Source: Edaphobacter lichenicola (GTDB taxonomy: Bacteria > Acidobacteriota > Terriglobia > Terriglobales > Acidobacteriaceae). Taken from it: 64,000 nucleotides of DNA. Below the pieces are notes generated by a model. That model saw only the letters and a program-made list of their open reading frames with translations, was not told the DNA's origin and made no database searches. Positions 1-8,506 of this stretch are shown here, piece after piece. The stretch's first letter is position 1. Each line of letters begins with the position of its first letter. The stretch lies in contig NZ_CP073696.1 of assembly GCF_025264645.1 (NCBI RefSeq), forward strand, positions 1,736,001 through 1,800,000. Direction: 5' to 3'. Position numbers and translations under genes: made by a program.

Positions 1-177
1 AATCAGGAGCGACATCGAATTCTCATCCGCCGAAAAGAACTCGATCAGCGGCCGAACCCCTAACCGAAGCGCCAACCGCTCCAGCGCATCCTCGTGACGC
101 GCCAGCGAGCGCCCGTTCACAAAAATATCGAATCCAGGGTCCTCGCCCTCGACCACAATGTACATGGAAGCAGCCAT
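1..177 (-). CDS. Hypothetical protein, 3' part cut off by the window edge
   Basis: An open frame starts with ATG at 177 and runs off the left edge, giving 59 residues. It begins MAASMYIVVEGEDPGFDIFV and continues with alternating charged and hydrophobic residues. There is no signal peptide or membrane segment in the visible part, so it looks cytosolic. It lies downstream of, and in the same direction as, the membrane protein that ends at 217, so it may be the last gene of that transcript. I do not recognise the family. Confidence 0.5.
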   Translation of the reverse strand, partial: MAASMYIVVEGEDPGFDIFVNGRSLARHEDALERLALRLGVRPLIEFFSADENSMSLLI

Positions 178-216
178 TAACCGCAGTGTACCCCGCCGGT
201 CAAGCGCAGGAAAGTA

Positions 217-1086
217 TCACCGAAGCGACAGCATGGTCTCCTCTTCACCGGAGTTCAAAAAGAGAAGCATCCCTGCACCTGCAGCCAGCAGAATCGTGCC
301 ACAGGCAAGCCGCACCGTCACCTCAGGCCCAACCAGAACATAGCTCTCCAAAATTGTCAGCAAAGGAATCAACAAACACCGTGCAGCAAACCGCACTGGA
401 GGCATCTCCCGCAGCAACCAGACGATGAGGACAACCTCGACCACATCCACCAACGACCCGAGTGAGATAACCGAAGCCAATCCGCTCACTCTCCAGACGG
501 CGTCCCGGCCAACAACACTGCAGGCCAGCAAAAAAGCTGCATTCGCAAGGCAAACCGCGGCCACCGCCTGCAGCAGATCAACTCCTCGCAGCAGTCGATA
601 CAGCCACACACTCGATAGCCCAACCAGCACCACCGCGGCACAAACCGCGCCAAGCATCAGTCGGCCGAGAAGCGTCCCGGAGAAGCCCATCGGCAACAGC
701 AGCAAGAGACCGCCCAGCCCTGCCAGCGCCGGAATAAGAAACCGCCTGACGCCGCGCTCTTCCTCTCCAGCCGCGACCGCCATCACGACAACCACAGGAA
801 CCATCGCAAACAACGCTGATCGACTGATCTCCGAAACGCTCCCTTGTGTCCACTCCACAATCGCCACAGGAACCCCGAAGAATCCCACACTCATCAAGCC
901 CAGACGCAGGCCGCCACTCCACGACCACCCTCTGTTCCCCCCAAGCAATAGAGCAAACACTCCAATCACCGCATAACGAACGCCCTGTTGCTCAATGACT
1001 GGCAACTCCTGCCCATGAGGAATCACCCACGACGTCGCAGACAGGATACAAAGCACCGCAAACGCACTCCACACAGAACGGCTCAT
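217..1086 (-). CDS. Multi-pass membrane protein, DMT/EamA-transporter-like
   Basis: The roughly 290-residue product is almost entirely hydrophobic, with about eight to ten predicted transmembrane stretches separated by short loops such as GGNRGWSWSGG and AAGEEERGVRR. Size and helix number fit the drug/metabolite transporter (EamA-like) superfamily, but I see no diagnostic motif, so the substrate is unknown. ATG 1086 is preferred because GGAG lies just upstream; an in-frame GTG at 1095 is the alternative. It follows pnp in the same direction but is separated from it by a terminator-like hairpin. Confidence 0.6.
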   Translation of the reverse strand: MSRSVWSAFAVLCILSATSWVIPHGQELPVIEQQGVRYAVIGVFALLLGGNRGWSWSGGLRLGLMSVGFFGVPVAIVEWTQGSVSEISRSALFAMVPVVVVMAVAAGEEERGVRRFLIPALAGLGGLLLLLPMGFSGTLLGRLMLGAVCAAVVLVGLSSVWLYRLLRGVDLLQAVAAVCLANAAFLLACSVVGRDAVWRVSGLASVISLGSLVDVVEVVLIVWLLREMPPVRFAARCLLIPLLTILESYVLVGPEVTVRLACGTILLAAGAGMLLFLNSGEEETMLSLR

Positions 1087-1112
1087 GATCTCCACTCGCG
1101 ATAGAGACAGAA

Positions 1113-1134
1113 AGACCGCGCCAATGCGCGGTCT
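1113..1134 (-). terminator. Rho-independent terminator-like hairpin after pnp
   Basis: A perfect 9-bp inverted repeat (AGACCGCGC and GCGCGGTCT, loop CAAT) lies 25 bases past the pnp stop. On the minus strand it is followed by the T-rich tract CTTTCTGTCTC. It should end the rpsO-pnp transcript before the membrane protein gene. Confidence 0.7.
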
Positions 1135-1158
1135 CTCTGGTAAGGACTAAGGTACAAC

Positions 1159-3579
1159 CTATCGATTGCCGCCACCACCCGAAGGTGCACCGGAACCCGT
1201 ACCACCTGGCCTGCGACCACCGCGGCGACGTCTTCCGCCACCCGGCCGGCGCTGGCCGCCAGGAGCATTTCCTGCCTGGCCGCCGCCTGCCGGAACAGGA
1301 ACAGCACCATCAGCGCGATTAAAGTTAGGCTCGTCCGAGGACTCGTCACCATCCTCGTCGAAGTCGTCGCCGTCATCGTCCGTAAGATTGTCTCCAGCGG
1401 GAGCATGCTCCGCCACAGGCCGCGATGTACCAGCTTCGACACTCGCTCCATCGGTCCCAATCTGACCCGGCTCCGGAAGACCAAGCTTCGCGCGCTGTTC
1501 ACGCAAGACAGCTTTCCTTGAGAGCTTGATGCGGTTCCCTTCGATCGCCAGCACCTTCACCAGGATCTGATCGCCTTCGCGCAGCTCATCCTTGACCTCC
1601 TTCACGCGATGTTCCGCGATCTCGGAGACATGCAACAAGCCGTCGGTTCCAGGGAAGATCTCAACAAACGCGCCGAACTCAGCGAGACGAACCACCTTGC
1701 CCAGATACGTCTTTCCAATCTCAGGCACCGCAGTCAGATCGCTGATCATCTGGATCGCCCGGGCAAGACCATCCGCATCGCTCGAAGCGACGTTGACTCG
1801 TCCCGTATCGTCCACATCGATCTTGACGCCGGTCGCATCAATGATGCCGCGAATCACCTTGCCACCCGGCCCAATCAGATCGCGGATCTTATCCGTAGGA
1901 ATCTGAATGGTGTGAATGCGCGGCGCAAACTGCGACTTCTCCTGGTTCGCACCAGCGATCACCCCATCCATCGTGTCCAACAGAAAGAGCCGGCCTTGCC
2001 TCGCCTGCTCCAGCGCCTCACGCATAATCTGCGGCGTGATGCCCATGATCTTGATGTCCATCTGCAACGCGGTAATTCCCTTGCGCGTACCGGCAACCTT
2101 GAAGTCCATATCGCCGTAGTGATCTTCTGCACCGGCAATATCGGTAAGAATGGCGTAGTTGTCGCCTTCCTTCACCAGACCCATGGCAACACCCGCGACC
2201 GATCCCTTGATCGCGATACCAGCCTGCATCAGCGCGAGTGAAGCGCCGCATACAGTGGCCATCGAAGACGATCCATTCGACTCCAGAATGTCCGATACCA
2301 CACGCAACGTGTAAGGCGACTCATCCTCAGCCGGCAGCACAGCCTCGATCGCACGCGATGCAAGCGCACCGTGTCCAATCTCTCGCCGTCCAACGCCCGT
2401 CATACGGCCAACCTCTCCAACCGAGAACGGCGGGAAGTTGTAGTGAAGCATGAAGCGACGCTTCTGCTCTCCCTCGTAGCTCTCGAGACGCTGCGCATCA
2501 TCGGTGGTTCCAAGTGTTGCGCTAACCAGAGCCTGTGTCTCGCCGCGAGTAAACAGCGCCGACCCGTGAACGCGGGGCAGAACGCCTACCTCAATCGTCA
2601 GGTCGCGAATCTTATCGAATGCGCGATGATCCGGACGAATCCGATCCACCAGAACCTGATCGCGGAAGATCTTCTCGCGCAGAAGCTCGTAGTACTTGCT
2701 CAGCTTCTTGGCAGCCGCAGCATCTCCCTCAGGAAGATCCTTCTTGAGTTCGTCCTTGATGTCCTTCACCAACGCATAGCTATCGAACTTGGGATGCTTC
2801 TGTGTATCGAGCGCGTCCTTCAACTTCGCGCCAATCTTACTGGTCAGCCCATTCAGATAGTCATGATCGATCTCGACCGCGCTAACTGTCCGCTTTGTCT
2901 TGCCTGCACGGGCAGCGAGGTCCTCAATGGCGGCACAGATCTTCTTGATCTGCTCATGCGCAAATTCGATCGCATCGACCACGCGGCCTTCAGCCACTTC
3001 CTTCGCGCCGGACTCGATCATCACGATGCCGTCCTTTGTGCCGACGACCATGATATTCAACTGACTCTTCGCGCGCTCAGCGTAGGTCGGATTCACAACG
3101 AACTGATCGTCAACCAAACCAATGCGCACCGCGCCAACCGGCCCGTGGAACGGAATATCGCTCAGAGCCAAAGCGCAACTGGCGCCGTTGATACCCAGCA
3201 CGTCCGGATCGTTCTCTTTGTCTGCGGAGTAGACAAACGCAACCACCTGGGTCTCATTTCGAAACGCCTCAGGGAAGAGAGGGCGGATCGGACGGTCGAT
3301 CTGACGGCTGGTTAGAATCTCCTTCTCGCTCGGACGTCCCTCACGCTTGATAAACCCGCCGGGGATACGGCCACCGGCATACGTAAACTCGCGATACTCC
3401 ACGGTCAACGGGAAGAAATCGATGCCTTCCTTCGGATCGGGCGAGGCAACGGCCGTTGCCAGAACTACGTTATCGCCACTTGAGGTCAGCGCCGCGCCGG
3501 AGGCTTGTTTCGCCATGCGTCCGGTCTCGAACTTAATTTGCTTGCCGCCGGCAAGCTCAACTGTCACATCTTGTTTCAT
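1159..3579 (-). CDS. pnp: Polyribonucleotide nucleotidyltransferase (PNPase)
   Basis: This is the phosphorolytic 3'-5' exoribonuclease of RNA turnover. The 806-residue product has two RNase PH-like domains. The second carries GRREIGHGAL and the aspartate motif AEDHYGDMDFK typical of the catalytic core. A KH domain (IRDLIGPGGKVIRGI) and an S1 domain (GAFVEIFPGTDGLLHVSEI) follow. It is about 95 residues longer than E. coli PNPase because of a C-terminal tail: an acidic patch rich in D and E, then a glycine/arginine-rich end containing GGGRRRRGGRRPGG. ATG 3579 has a good AGAGAGG ribosome site. It lies downstream of rpsO, the classical rpsO-pnp arrangement. Confidence 0.98.
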   Translation of the reverse strand: MKQDVTVELAGGKQIKFETGRMAKQASGAALTSSGDNVVLATAVASPDPKEGIDFFPLTVEYREFTYAGGRIPGGFIKREGRPSEKEILTSRQIDRPIRPLFPEAFRNETQVVAFVYSADKENDPDVLGINGASCALALSDIPFHGPVGAVRIGLVDDQFVVNPTYAERAKSQLNIMVVGTKDGIVMIESGAKEVAEGRVVDAIEFAHEQIKKICAAIEDLAARAGKTKRTVSAVEIDHDYLNGLTSKIGAKLKDALDTQKHPKFDSYALVKDIKDELKKDLPEGDAAAAKKLSKYYELLREKIFRDQVLVDRIRPDHRAFDKIRDLTIEVGVLPRVHGSALFTRGETQALVSATLGTTDDAQRLESYEGEQKRRFMLHYNFPPFSVGEVGRMTGVGRREIGHGALASRAIEAVLPAEDESPYTLRVVSDILESNGSSSMATVCGASLALMQAGIAIKGSVAGVAMGLVKEGDNYAILTDIAGAEDHYGDMDFKVAGTRKGITALQMDIKIMGITPQIMREALEQARQGRLFLLDTMDGVIAGANQEKSQFAPRIHTIQIPTDKIRDLIGPGGKVIRGIIDATGVKIDVDDTGRVNVASSDADGLARAIQMISDLTAVPEIGKTYLGKVVRLAEFGAFVEIFPGTDGLLHVSEIAEHRVKEVKDELREGDQILVKVLAIEGNRIKLSRKAVLREQRAKLGLPEPGQIGTDGASVEAGTSRPVAEHAPAGDNLTDDDGDDFDEDGDESSDEPNFNRADGAVPVPAGGGQAGNAPGGQRRPGGGRRRRGGRRPGGTGSGAPSGGGGNR

Positions 3580-3879
3580 GTTGCCTCTCTTCTCTCGTCT
3601 TCGTTTGATTAAGCCTGAGATCGCGTCATCCGTTGGTCGGGCGCGAAAAGGCGCAGCGTTGCGAAGCGGTTAGCAACCCGCCAGCAAGCTGCGCTGTAAT
3701 AAGTCGTTTGAGGGCTCGCATCCGCACGCGATTAGAGCCACGGGAACGAAGCCGCGCTCTCCCATCGTCAGCAACTCCATCGCCAAGGTCTTGCCTGACC
3801 TTGCACGAGGTTACCAGCCGAATGAGAACGGGCCGTATATGCTCCCATAGTTTGTACGGTGTCTCCGGAGATGATGCGG
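3580..3879 (-). promoter_or_regulatory. rpsO-pnp intergenic leader with nested hairpins
   Basis: This 300-base gap holds no gene I can support. It contains a nested stem: GCGCAGC (3651-3657) pairs with GCTGCGC (3688-3694) and encloses GTTGC/GCAAC (3658-3662/3673-3677). A second hairpin is CAAGGTC/GACCTTG at 3784-3803. In E. coli the pnp leader forms an RNase III-processed hairpin through which PNPase represses itself; a similar role here is inference from position only. Confidence 0.4.
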
Positions 3880-4146
3880 TTACTTACGGATTCCGAGTTT
3901 GCCGATGACCTCGCGATAACGGTCTGCGTCACACTTCTTCAGATAGTCCAGCAAACGGCGACGCTTGCTGACAAGCATCAGGAGACCACGGCGTGATCCG
4001 TGATCCTTCTTGTGTGCTTTGAAGTGTTCCGTCAATTCGCCGATACGCTCGCTCAAAATGGCGATCTGAACCTCTGGACTCCCGGTATCTGAGTCGTGCG
4101 TGCGGAACTTTGCAATAATGTCTGTCTTTTTAGCGGATGCCAACAC
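3880..4146 (-). CDS. rpsO: 30S ribosomal protein S15
   Basis: The 88-residue product matches the length of S15 and contains its hallmarks: [26 protein letters not shown] and the [10 protein letters not shown] block that contacts 16S rRNA helices 20-22. The GTG at 4146 was chosen because it gives the family length and has AGGAG upstream. An ATG further upstream would add about 23 residues not seen in S15. It is the first gene of an rpsO-pnp pair and has a sigma70-like promoter at 4195-4223. Confidence 0.96.
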   Translation of the reverse strand: MLASAKKTDIIAKFRTHDSDTGSPEVQIAILSERIGELTEHFKAHKKDHGSRRGLLMLVSKRRRLLDYLKKCDADRYREVIGKLGIRK

Positions 4147-4194
4147 AGCTGTTTCTACTCCTAATTCTTCTAGTTCACTCTTAGTGTCTGCATA

Positions 4195-4223
4195 AGGATA
4201 GCACCGCTGGCGCAACCCGGCAA
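4195..4223 (-). promoter_or_regulatory. Sigma70-type promoter of rpsO
   Basis: On the minus strand TTGCCG (4218-4223) and TATCCT (4195-4200) are separated by exactly 17 bases. They lie about 50 bases upstream of the GTG start of rpsO. The hexamers are near-consensus -35 and -10 boxes. Confidence 0.65.
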
Positions 4224-4262
4224 TCGTGGGAGGCCAACGGCGCTAAATGATTTTCAAGCAAT

Positions 4263-4952
4263 TTACGCGATATGGGTCTTCAAGAACTCAAGCGAACGCT
4301 CCCGCGCCAGTTTCGCCGAGGCGGCATGGTAGCTGTTCGGATCCACATCCCGGTTAAACGCATGCCCTGCACCGTCATAGACGAAGATCTCTACCTCGGG
4401 ATGAGCCGCACGAACCGCCTCTATCTGATCCTGCCCGATGTGACTATCGTTCGCCCCAAAATGCAGCATCACCGGGCAGTTCGGCTGTTCTGTCGCAACC
4501 GAACCAATACCACCTGCATAGTAGCCAACGCAGCAGGAAGGCTGCATCTTGTAGTCTTCGCCGCGTGTCGCAACCAGCCAACTCGTCAACCCGCCATAGC
4601 AATAGCCAATTACGCCGATTCCCTTGCCTGCCGCCTTCGCCCACTCATAGGCTGCGGCAACATCCATCAGCGTCGTCTCGGGCTTGAGCATGCCATAGAA
4701 CTTATAGGCCTTCTGCATATCATCAGGCTGGTAGGTCAGCTGTACGCCAGGCTCGAAACGGTCAAATATCGCCGGTGCAATTACCAGAAATCCATCTTTC
4801 GCATATCCATCGACAACGCTGCGAATGTGCGCATTGACGCCAAATATCTCTTGAACAAGAATCAGTGTTCCTATTGCTTGTCCTGCGGGCTTTGCGACGT
4901 ACGCGCCCAGCTCATGTCCATCTTGCGCCTTCAACTTGATCCATTCACTCAT
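4263..4952 (-). CDS. Dienelactone hydrolase family protein
   Basis: This is an alpha/beta hydrolase of the dienelactone hydrolase (carboxymethylenebutenolidase) family, 229 residues. The catalytic triad is visible: the nucleophilic cysteine in GVIGYCYGG, the aspartate in FGANDSHIG, and the histidine in GAGHAFNRD. The N-terminal LILVQEIFGVN is the oxyanion-hole region. The start at 4952 (MSEWIKLKAQDG) matches the family. It lacks a Shine-Dalgarno sequence but has TATGAT 7 bases upstream, so the mRNA may be leaderless. An upstream in-frame start would add 43 residues of low-complexity sequence. The natural substrate is not evident. Confidence 0.88.
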   Translation of the reverse strand: MSEWIKLKAQDGHELGAYVAKPAGQAIGTLILVQEIFGVNAHIRSVVDGYAKDGFLVIAPAIFDRFEPGVQLTYQPDDMQKAYKFYGMLKPETTLMDVAAAYEWAKAAGKGIGVIGYCYGGLTSWLVATRGEDYKMQPSCCVGYYAGGIGSVATEQPNCPVMLHFGANDSHIGQDQIEAVRAAHPEVEIFVYDGAGHAFNRDVDPNSYHAASAKLARERSLEFLKTHIA

Positions 4953-4959
4953 AGATCCA

Positions 4960-4965
4960 ATCATA
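4960..4965 (-). promoter_or_regulatory. -10-like box TATGAT for a leaderless start
   Basis: TATGAT ends 7 bases before the ATG at 4952, with no Shine-Dalgarno sequence in between. It is one of nine TANNNT boxes at this spacing in the window. Confidence 0.5.
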
Positions 4966-5083
4966 TCCAACGTGCCATCAAGATTGGGTCGTGGGTTGTC
5001 AAATAAAAGTAAAAACGCCCCAATCAAAACCCTCGTGTTTCCCGCATAAGTGCGATCGACCAGACTTCTGATCGTATCCACTC

Positions 5084-5323
5084 TTATCGTGGTCTGGAGT
5101 CCGAATAGCTTTTGATCTCACGTGTCCACCGAAGAAATCGAAGAAATTGCCTCTTCTCCTTCCAGAACACGTTCCAAAAGTCGCGCGCACGAATCGTCTC
5201 CGCTGGCTGACCGGAGTATGTTTCGAGCCTCCATCGCAGATATGCGCTTCGCCAGGGTCTCAATCTGTTGCCGCGCGTCGCGTTCCACAAAAATCTGAGT
5301 TCTTCGCCAATACCAGTCGCCAC
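5084..5323 (-). CDS. Small conserved hypothetical protein (79 aa)
   Basis: The product is rich in Arg and Trp (ELRFLWNATRGNRLRPWRSA, FLRFLRW) and has no signal peptide or membrane span. I recall similar short proteins from Acidobacteriota genomes, but no function is known to me. The GTG start at 5323 is preceded by TATACT with a 6-base gap, a leaderless-type arrangement. It lies just upstream of the dienelactone hydrolase gene in the same orientation. A shifted overlapping frame in the same place has no such pattern and was discarded. Confidence 0.6.
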   Translation of the reverse strand: MATGIGEELRFLWNATRGNRLRPWRSAYLRWRLETYSGQPAETIRARDFWNVFWKEKRQFLRFLRWTREIKSYSDSRPR

Positions 5324-5329
5324 TCCTCA

Positions 5330-5335
5330 AGTATA
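5330..5335 (-). promoter_or_regulatory. -10-like box TATACT for a leaderless start
   Basis: TATACT lies 6 bases upstream of the GTG at 5323. It fits the window-wide TANNNT pattern. Confidence 0.5.
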
Positions 5336-5527
5336 GTCAGTCTCGCCCATCGAAGAGTCTCTTTCGTTCGCCACCGTGAGCGAGAAGCTTCTGTCTGAAG
5401 ATGACACCGTCTCCGGCCGCCCAGCCGCCGCATGGCCAGATTTTTTGTCTCAGTAAATCGCTAAAAAGAGGAGATTTAGAAGACCGACTCAGAACGCGGG
5501 GACCGTTGCAGCGGATCAGAGACCGAT

Positions 5528-6430
5528 CTAACTCATCATCTGAAAGAGATCCTCCTGGCTATCCAAGGTGCTGATGACGCTCAGTAGAGCCTGATGCTGA
5601 GTCTGGGCAGAGGATAATTGCGAAGCCACTGTCTCCGGATTCGCAGAGACCAGGCCGCTCTGCGCTATCTCAAGCTGGGATCCAGTTGTCTGGGCGAACG
5701 TATTTGAGGAGTTCATCTGAGACAGTGAACTATCAAAGACGCTCCGCTGAGCGGACAGCTGATCGAGAGCGGTCTTCAACGTGGACGTATCTGTCGTGAT
5801 GGTCGCAGTCGAAGCGCCACCCGAGATATCGGCAGCCAACTGGCTTAGAGCACCCATCACGCCAGTGGTTCCGGAACCGAAGACAGTAGATCCAGGTAGG
5901 TTCATTTGAAGCTTCTGTCCGCTGGGGGTCTCAAGAAACTGCACATTCGTGTCTCCCGCGTACGTCACCGTTGCCGGAGTCGTGGATGTATTGAGCGTGA
6001 AGGGTTGTACCGACCCCTGACTCCCGCTAAACAGGAACTGCCCCTGAAAACTGGTATTCGCAAGTGATACCACCTGATTCAGGATGCCGTTCAGAGACTG
6101 CGCGACACTGGCGTTGTCCGATGCGTTCTGCGTGCCGTTGCTGCCCTCAACCCCGAGACTAATGGCCTGCGTTATCTGAGTCACGACATCGCCCAGAGTG
6201 GAGTCAGCAACCTGCATCATCGATGCCTCTCCCGAAGAGGTCTGAACAAACGTATCGTATTGCTCAATCTGGCCATCGAGAAGGGTACTTTGTGCCGCCG
6301 CCACCGGGTTGTCCTGCAGCTGAGTGATGCTCATTCCGCTCGCCAACTCGGATGAAAGCGTGTTGATCAAATTGCTGGACTGATTCAGCGAGCCCGATAG
6401 GTTCGTGATGAAATTTGGATCGACTCTCAA
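5528..6430 (-). CDS. flgL: Flagellar hook-associated protein 3 (hook-filament junction)
   Basis: The 300-residue protein begins with the flagellin-like N-terminal coiled region (MRVDPNFITNLSGSLNQSSN, then ELASGMSITQLQDNPVAAAQ) and ends with the matching C-terminal helix (ALLSVISTLDSQEDLFQMM). These ends are the hallmark of FlgL, which with FlgK joins hook to filament. The start is TTG 6430, preceded by GAGAGG; no better start is available. It is the last gene of the operon, 48 bases after flgK. The middle domain is rich in Ser, Thr and Gln, as expected for an exported axial protein. Confidence 0.92.
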   Translation of the reverse strand: MRVDPNFITNLSGSLNQSSNLINTLSSELASGMSITQLQDNPVAAAQSTLLDGQIEQYDTFVQTSSGEASMMQVADSTLGDVVTQITQAISLGVEGSNGTQNASDNASVAQSLNGILNQVVSLANTSFQGQFLFSGSQGSVQPFTLNTSTTPATVTYAGDTNVQFLETPSGQKLQMNLPGSTVFGSGTTGVMGALSQLAADISGGASTATITTDTSTLKTALDQLSAQRSVFDSSLSQMNSSNTFAQTTGSQLEIAQSGLVSANPETVASQLSSAQTQHQALLSVISTLDSQEDLFQMMS

Positions 6431-6478
6431 TGCCCTCTCCTCATCTGTGTCTGTGAAGCTTGCTGACTTTGGCGTCTA

Positions 6479-7897
6479 CTAGCTCACCGTCGTCTCTTCG
6501 CCAAGATTGATTGCACTCGCCATCAACGTGTTCACGATGTTGAAGACCTCCGACGACGCCTGATAGGCACGTTGAAACTCCGTAAGATTGGCTGCCTCTT
6601 GATCGGTAGATACAGCCGACAGCGAATCACGCTGCGTTGTAAGTTGCGTGAGTGTAGCCTGCTGTCCAGTGTTCTCTGTCGTGGCCGCGGAAGCATCACT
6701 GCCAAGCTGCCCCAGAAACGAAGCCAGAAAACCGGTCGCCGTCTGACTGCCCACAGTATTTGCGGTCGCAAGATTCGCGAGCGCCGTCGCATTATCGTTG
6801 CCGGAAGATCCTTCTCCGGTAGTAGCAGCCGCGACGGCAGCCGGACTGGTTGCGGAGACCGTGATCAGCGCGGCGGCGCCAGTCTGGGTCGGAGGAAGGC
6901 TAAAGATCGCCTGGCCTGGATTCCCGTTGCTGTCGATGCCTTGCTCGTTCTGCTGATTCACAGCAGTACCAAGCGAGAATGCCAGGTTATCCAGCTGTTT
7001 GGAATACGTGGCCAGATTCTGGTCTCTCGCCTGCAGGGTTCCACCCAGGTCGCCGCCCGTCAGATTCGCGGTCACGTCCTGAGGAGGGTCCCCGGCCATA
7101 ACGTTGGTATTTCCTCCAACCTGAGTGGTGGTCATTGCGAACGACTGGCTGCCGCCTACCAGAAGAGCGCCGCCACTGGTCGTCAACGAGATGCCATTCT
7201 GCGATGTTGCTATCTGGTCCAGACCGACCAACTGGGACAACTGCGCAATATCCTGTTGCCTCTGGTCTTCGAGTGTGCCGGCATCGCCGGTGGGACTCGT
7301 ACTGGCGATCTGCGCGTTGAGCGAGGCGATCGAAGTCGTGAGTGCGTTTACCTGCGTCGCGTCGCTCGAGACCTCTTGATTGAGACTCGACGACAGCTGC
7401 GACAGCTGATTGGACGCATCATTGAATGCGCTGGCGAGTCCCGCCGCAGCGGAGAGCACGCTTTGCCGCGTTGCCGTATCGGAAGGATTGCCTTCCAACG
7501 CAGATAAGGAACTAAATAAACCGTTGATGGCACTGCCAAGCGCCGAGGAAGTCACCGCGGACGAGTTTGCCGACGACGAGGTTGAACTCAACCCGAAGAT
7601 ACTTTCAACTTGCTGGAGAGCTGATCCGAGTGCCCCACTCTGTGCAACAGCCTGGGTCTGTTGCTGGACGCGCTGTTCGAGAACACGATCTCTCTGCGAC
7701 GATTCGGTCGCTGTGACACCTGAGCTTTGGGAGCCTCCGCTCAGTGAGACAGAGTCCTCCGTGTCAAAGTTCACGACTTCACGCGTGTATCCCGGAGTAT
7801 TCTGATTCGCCACATTATTCGCGGTAACATTCAACGCGAATTGGTCGGTCATCAAGGCCTGTTGCGCTATGTCTAATATCGAGGTCAGTGTGCCCAT
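6479..7897 (-). CDS. flgK: Flagellar hook-associated protein 1
   Basis: The 472-residue protein starts with the FlgK axial motif (IAQQALMTDQFALNVTANNV, then NTPGYTREVV) and ends with the conserved C-terminal rod (ANLTEFQRAYQASSEVFNIV). FlgK caps the hook and forms the first junction ring below FlgL. It is at the short end of the family, which often exceeds 500 residues, so the D2/D3 domain is reduced. Its start overlaps the end of the flgN-like gene by 13 bases, indicating translational coupling. Confidence 0.95.
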   Translation of the reverse strand: MGTLTSILDIAQQALMTDQFALNVTANNVANQNTPGYTREVVNFDTEDSVSLSGGSQSSGVTATESSQRDRVLEQRVQQQTQAVAQSGALGSALQQVESIFGLSSTSSSANSSAVTSSALGSAINGLFSSLSALEGNPSDTATRQSVLSAAAGLASAFNDASNQLSQLSSSLNQEVSSDATQVNALTTSIASLNAQIASTSPTGDAGTLEDQRQQDIAQLSQLVGLDQIATSQNGISLTTSGGALLVGGSQSFAMTTTQVGGNTNVMAGDPPQDVTANLTGGDLGGTLQARDQNLATYSKQLDNLAFSLGTAVNQQNEQGIDSNGNPGQAIFSLPPTQTGAAALITVSATSPAAVAAATTGEGSSGNDNATALANLATANTVGSQTATGFLASFLGQLGSDASAATTENTGQQATLTQLTTQRDSLSAVSTDQEAANLTEFQRAYQASSEVFNIVNTLMASAINLGEETTVS

Positions 7898-8148
7898 TGG
7901 TCTCTCGTATCTCTCCCATTCAGGTGTTTGAGTGAATCCAGGTTCGCCTCGCAGTTCCGTACTATGAGGTCGAGCAGATGCTTCTTTGCCAGCATTGCGT
8001 TGATGCCGCCCTTGCCCCAGGCAATGCTGTACTGCGCCAGGGCTGAGATCTTTTCTTCTGGAGTTTTTAGCCTGTTCAGGTCGAGCACTCTGATCGCCTG
8101 AACGGTCTCATCGAGTGCTTCGGCCACGGCTTGATCACTCGTCGCCAT
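7885..8148 (-). CDS. Small flagellar operon protein, possible FlgN-type chaperone
   Basis: This 87-residue, largely helical protein (for example AEALDETVQAIRVLDLNRLK) sits between flgM and flgK, exactly where the FlgK/FlgL export chaperone FlgN is usually encoded. It is shorter than typical FlgN (about 140 residues) and I cannot align it by eye, so the role is inferred from position. ATG 8148 shares one base with the flgM stop (TGATG); a GTG directly before it is the alternative. It overlaps flgK downstream. Confidence 0.6.
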   Translation of the reverse strand: MATSDQAVAEALDETVQAIRVLDLNRLKTPEEKISALAQYSIAWGKGGINAMLAKKHLLDLIVRNCEANLDSLKHLNGRDTRDQWAH

Positions 8149-8459
8149 CACTTCGATAGTCCTTCGATGATCTTGTCCGCCACGTCCGATGACGAAACGT
8201 TGTAGTTTCCGGATGCAATTGCCTGCTGCAACGAGGCAACTTTTTCAGATCGAATATCTGAACCTTCAAGTGCCTGGGAGATAACGCCGCCAGCCGAACT
8301 CAGGTCTGCCTGATCGATATTCTTTGCACTTTCGACAGGTGCCGCGTTCGTAACTGGCACGCTCTCGGGTCGAATCGCCTGTACCGCCGGCGTCGCACTG
8401 GATGGCGCGCTAGAGTTGACCGCCTGCTGCAGGCTATCGATTCCATTTCCAAAACTCAT
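8148..8459 (-). CDS. flgM: Anti-sigma28 factor FlgM
   Basis: The 103-residue product has the FlgM layout: a disordered Ser/Pro/Ala-rich first half and a C-terminal helical part (SEKVASLQQAIASGNYNVSS, then DVADKIIEGL) that matches the sigma28-binding domain. FlgM holds FliA inactive until it is exported through the completed hook-basal body. A strong GGAGG lies before ATG 8459. The gene sits inside the structural operon between flgJ and flgK, linking expression of late genes to hook completion. Confidence 0.9.
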   Translation of the reverse strand: MSFGNGIDSLQQAVNSSAPSSATPAVQAIRPESVPVTNAAPVESAKNIDQADLSSAGGVISQALEGSDIRSEKVASLQQAIASGNYNVSSSDVADKIIEGLSK

Positions 8460-8506
8460 GGTGAACCTCCGTCTACTTGACTATATCGGCGCCGAATTAA
8501 GAAACT

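Noticed and set aside
5118-5330. Overlapping 70-residue frame starting MRSGDWYWRRTQ
   Set aside because: It is a shifted reading of the 79-residue gene, which has the better composition and start signal.
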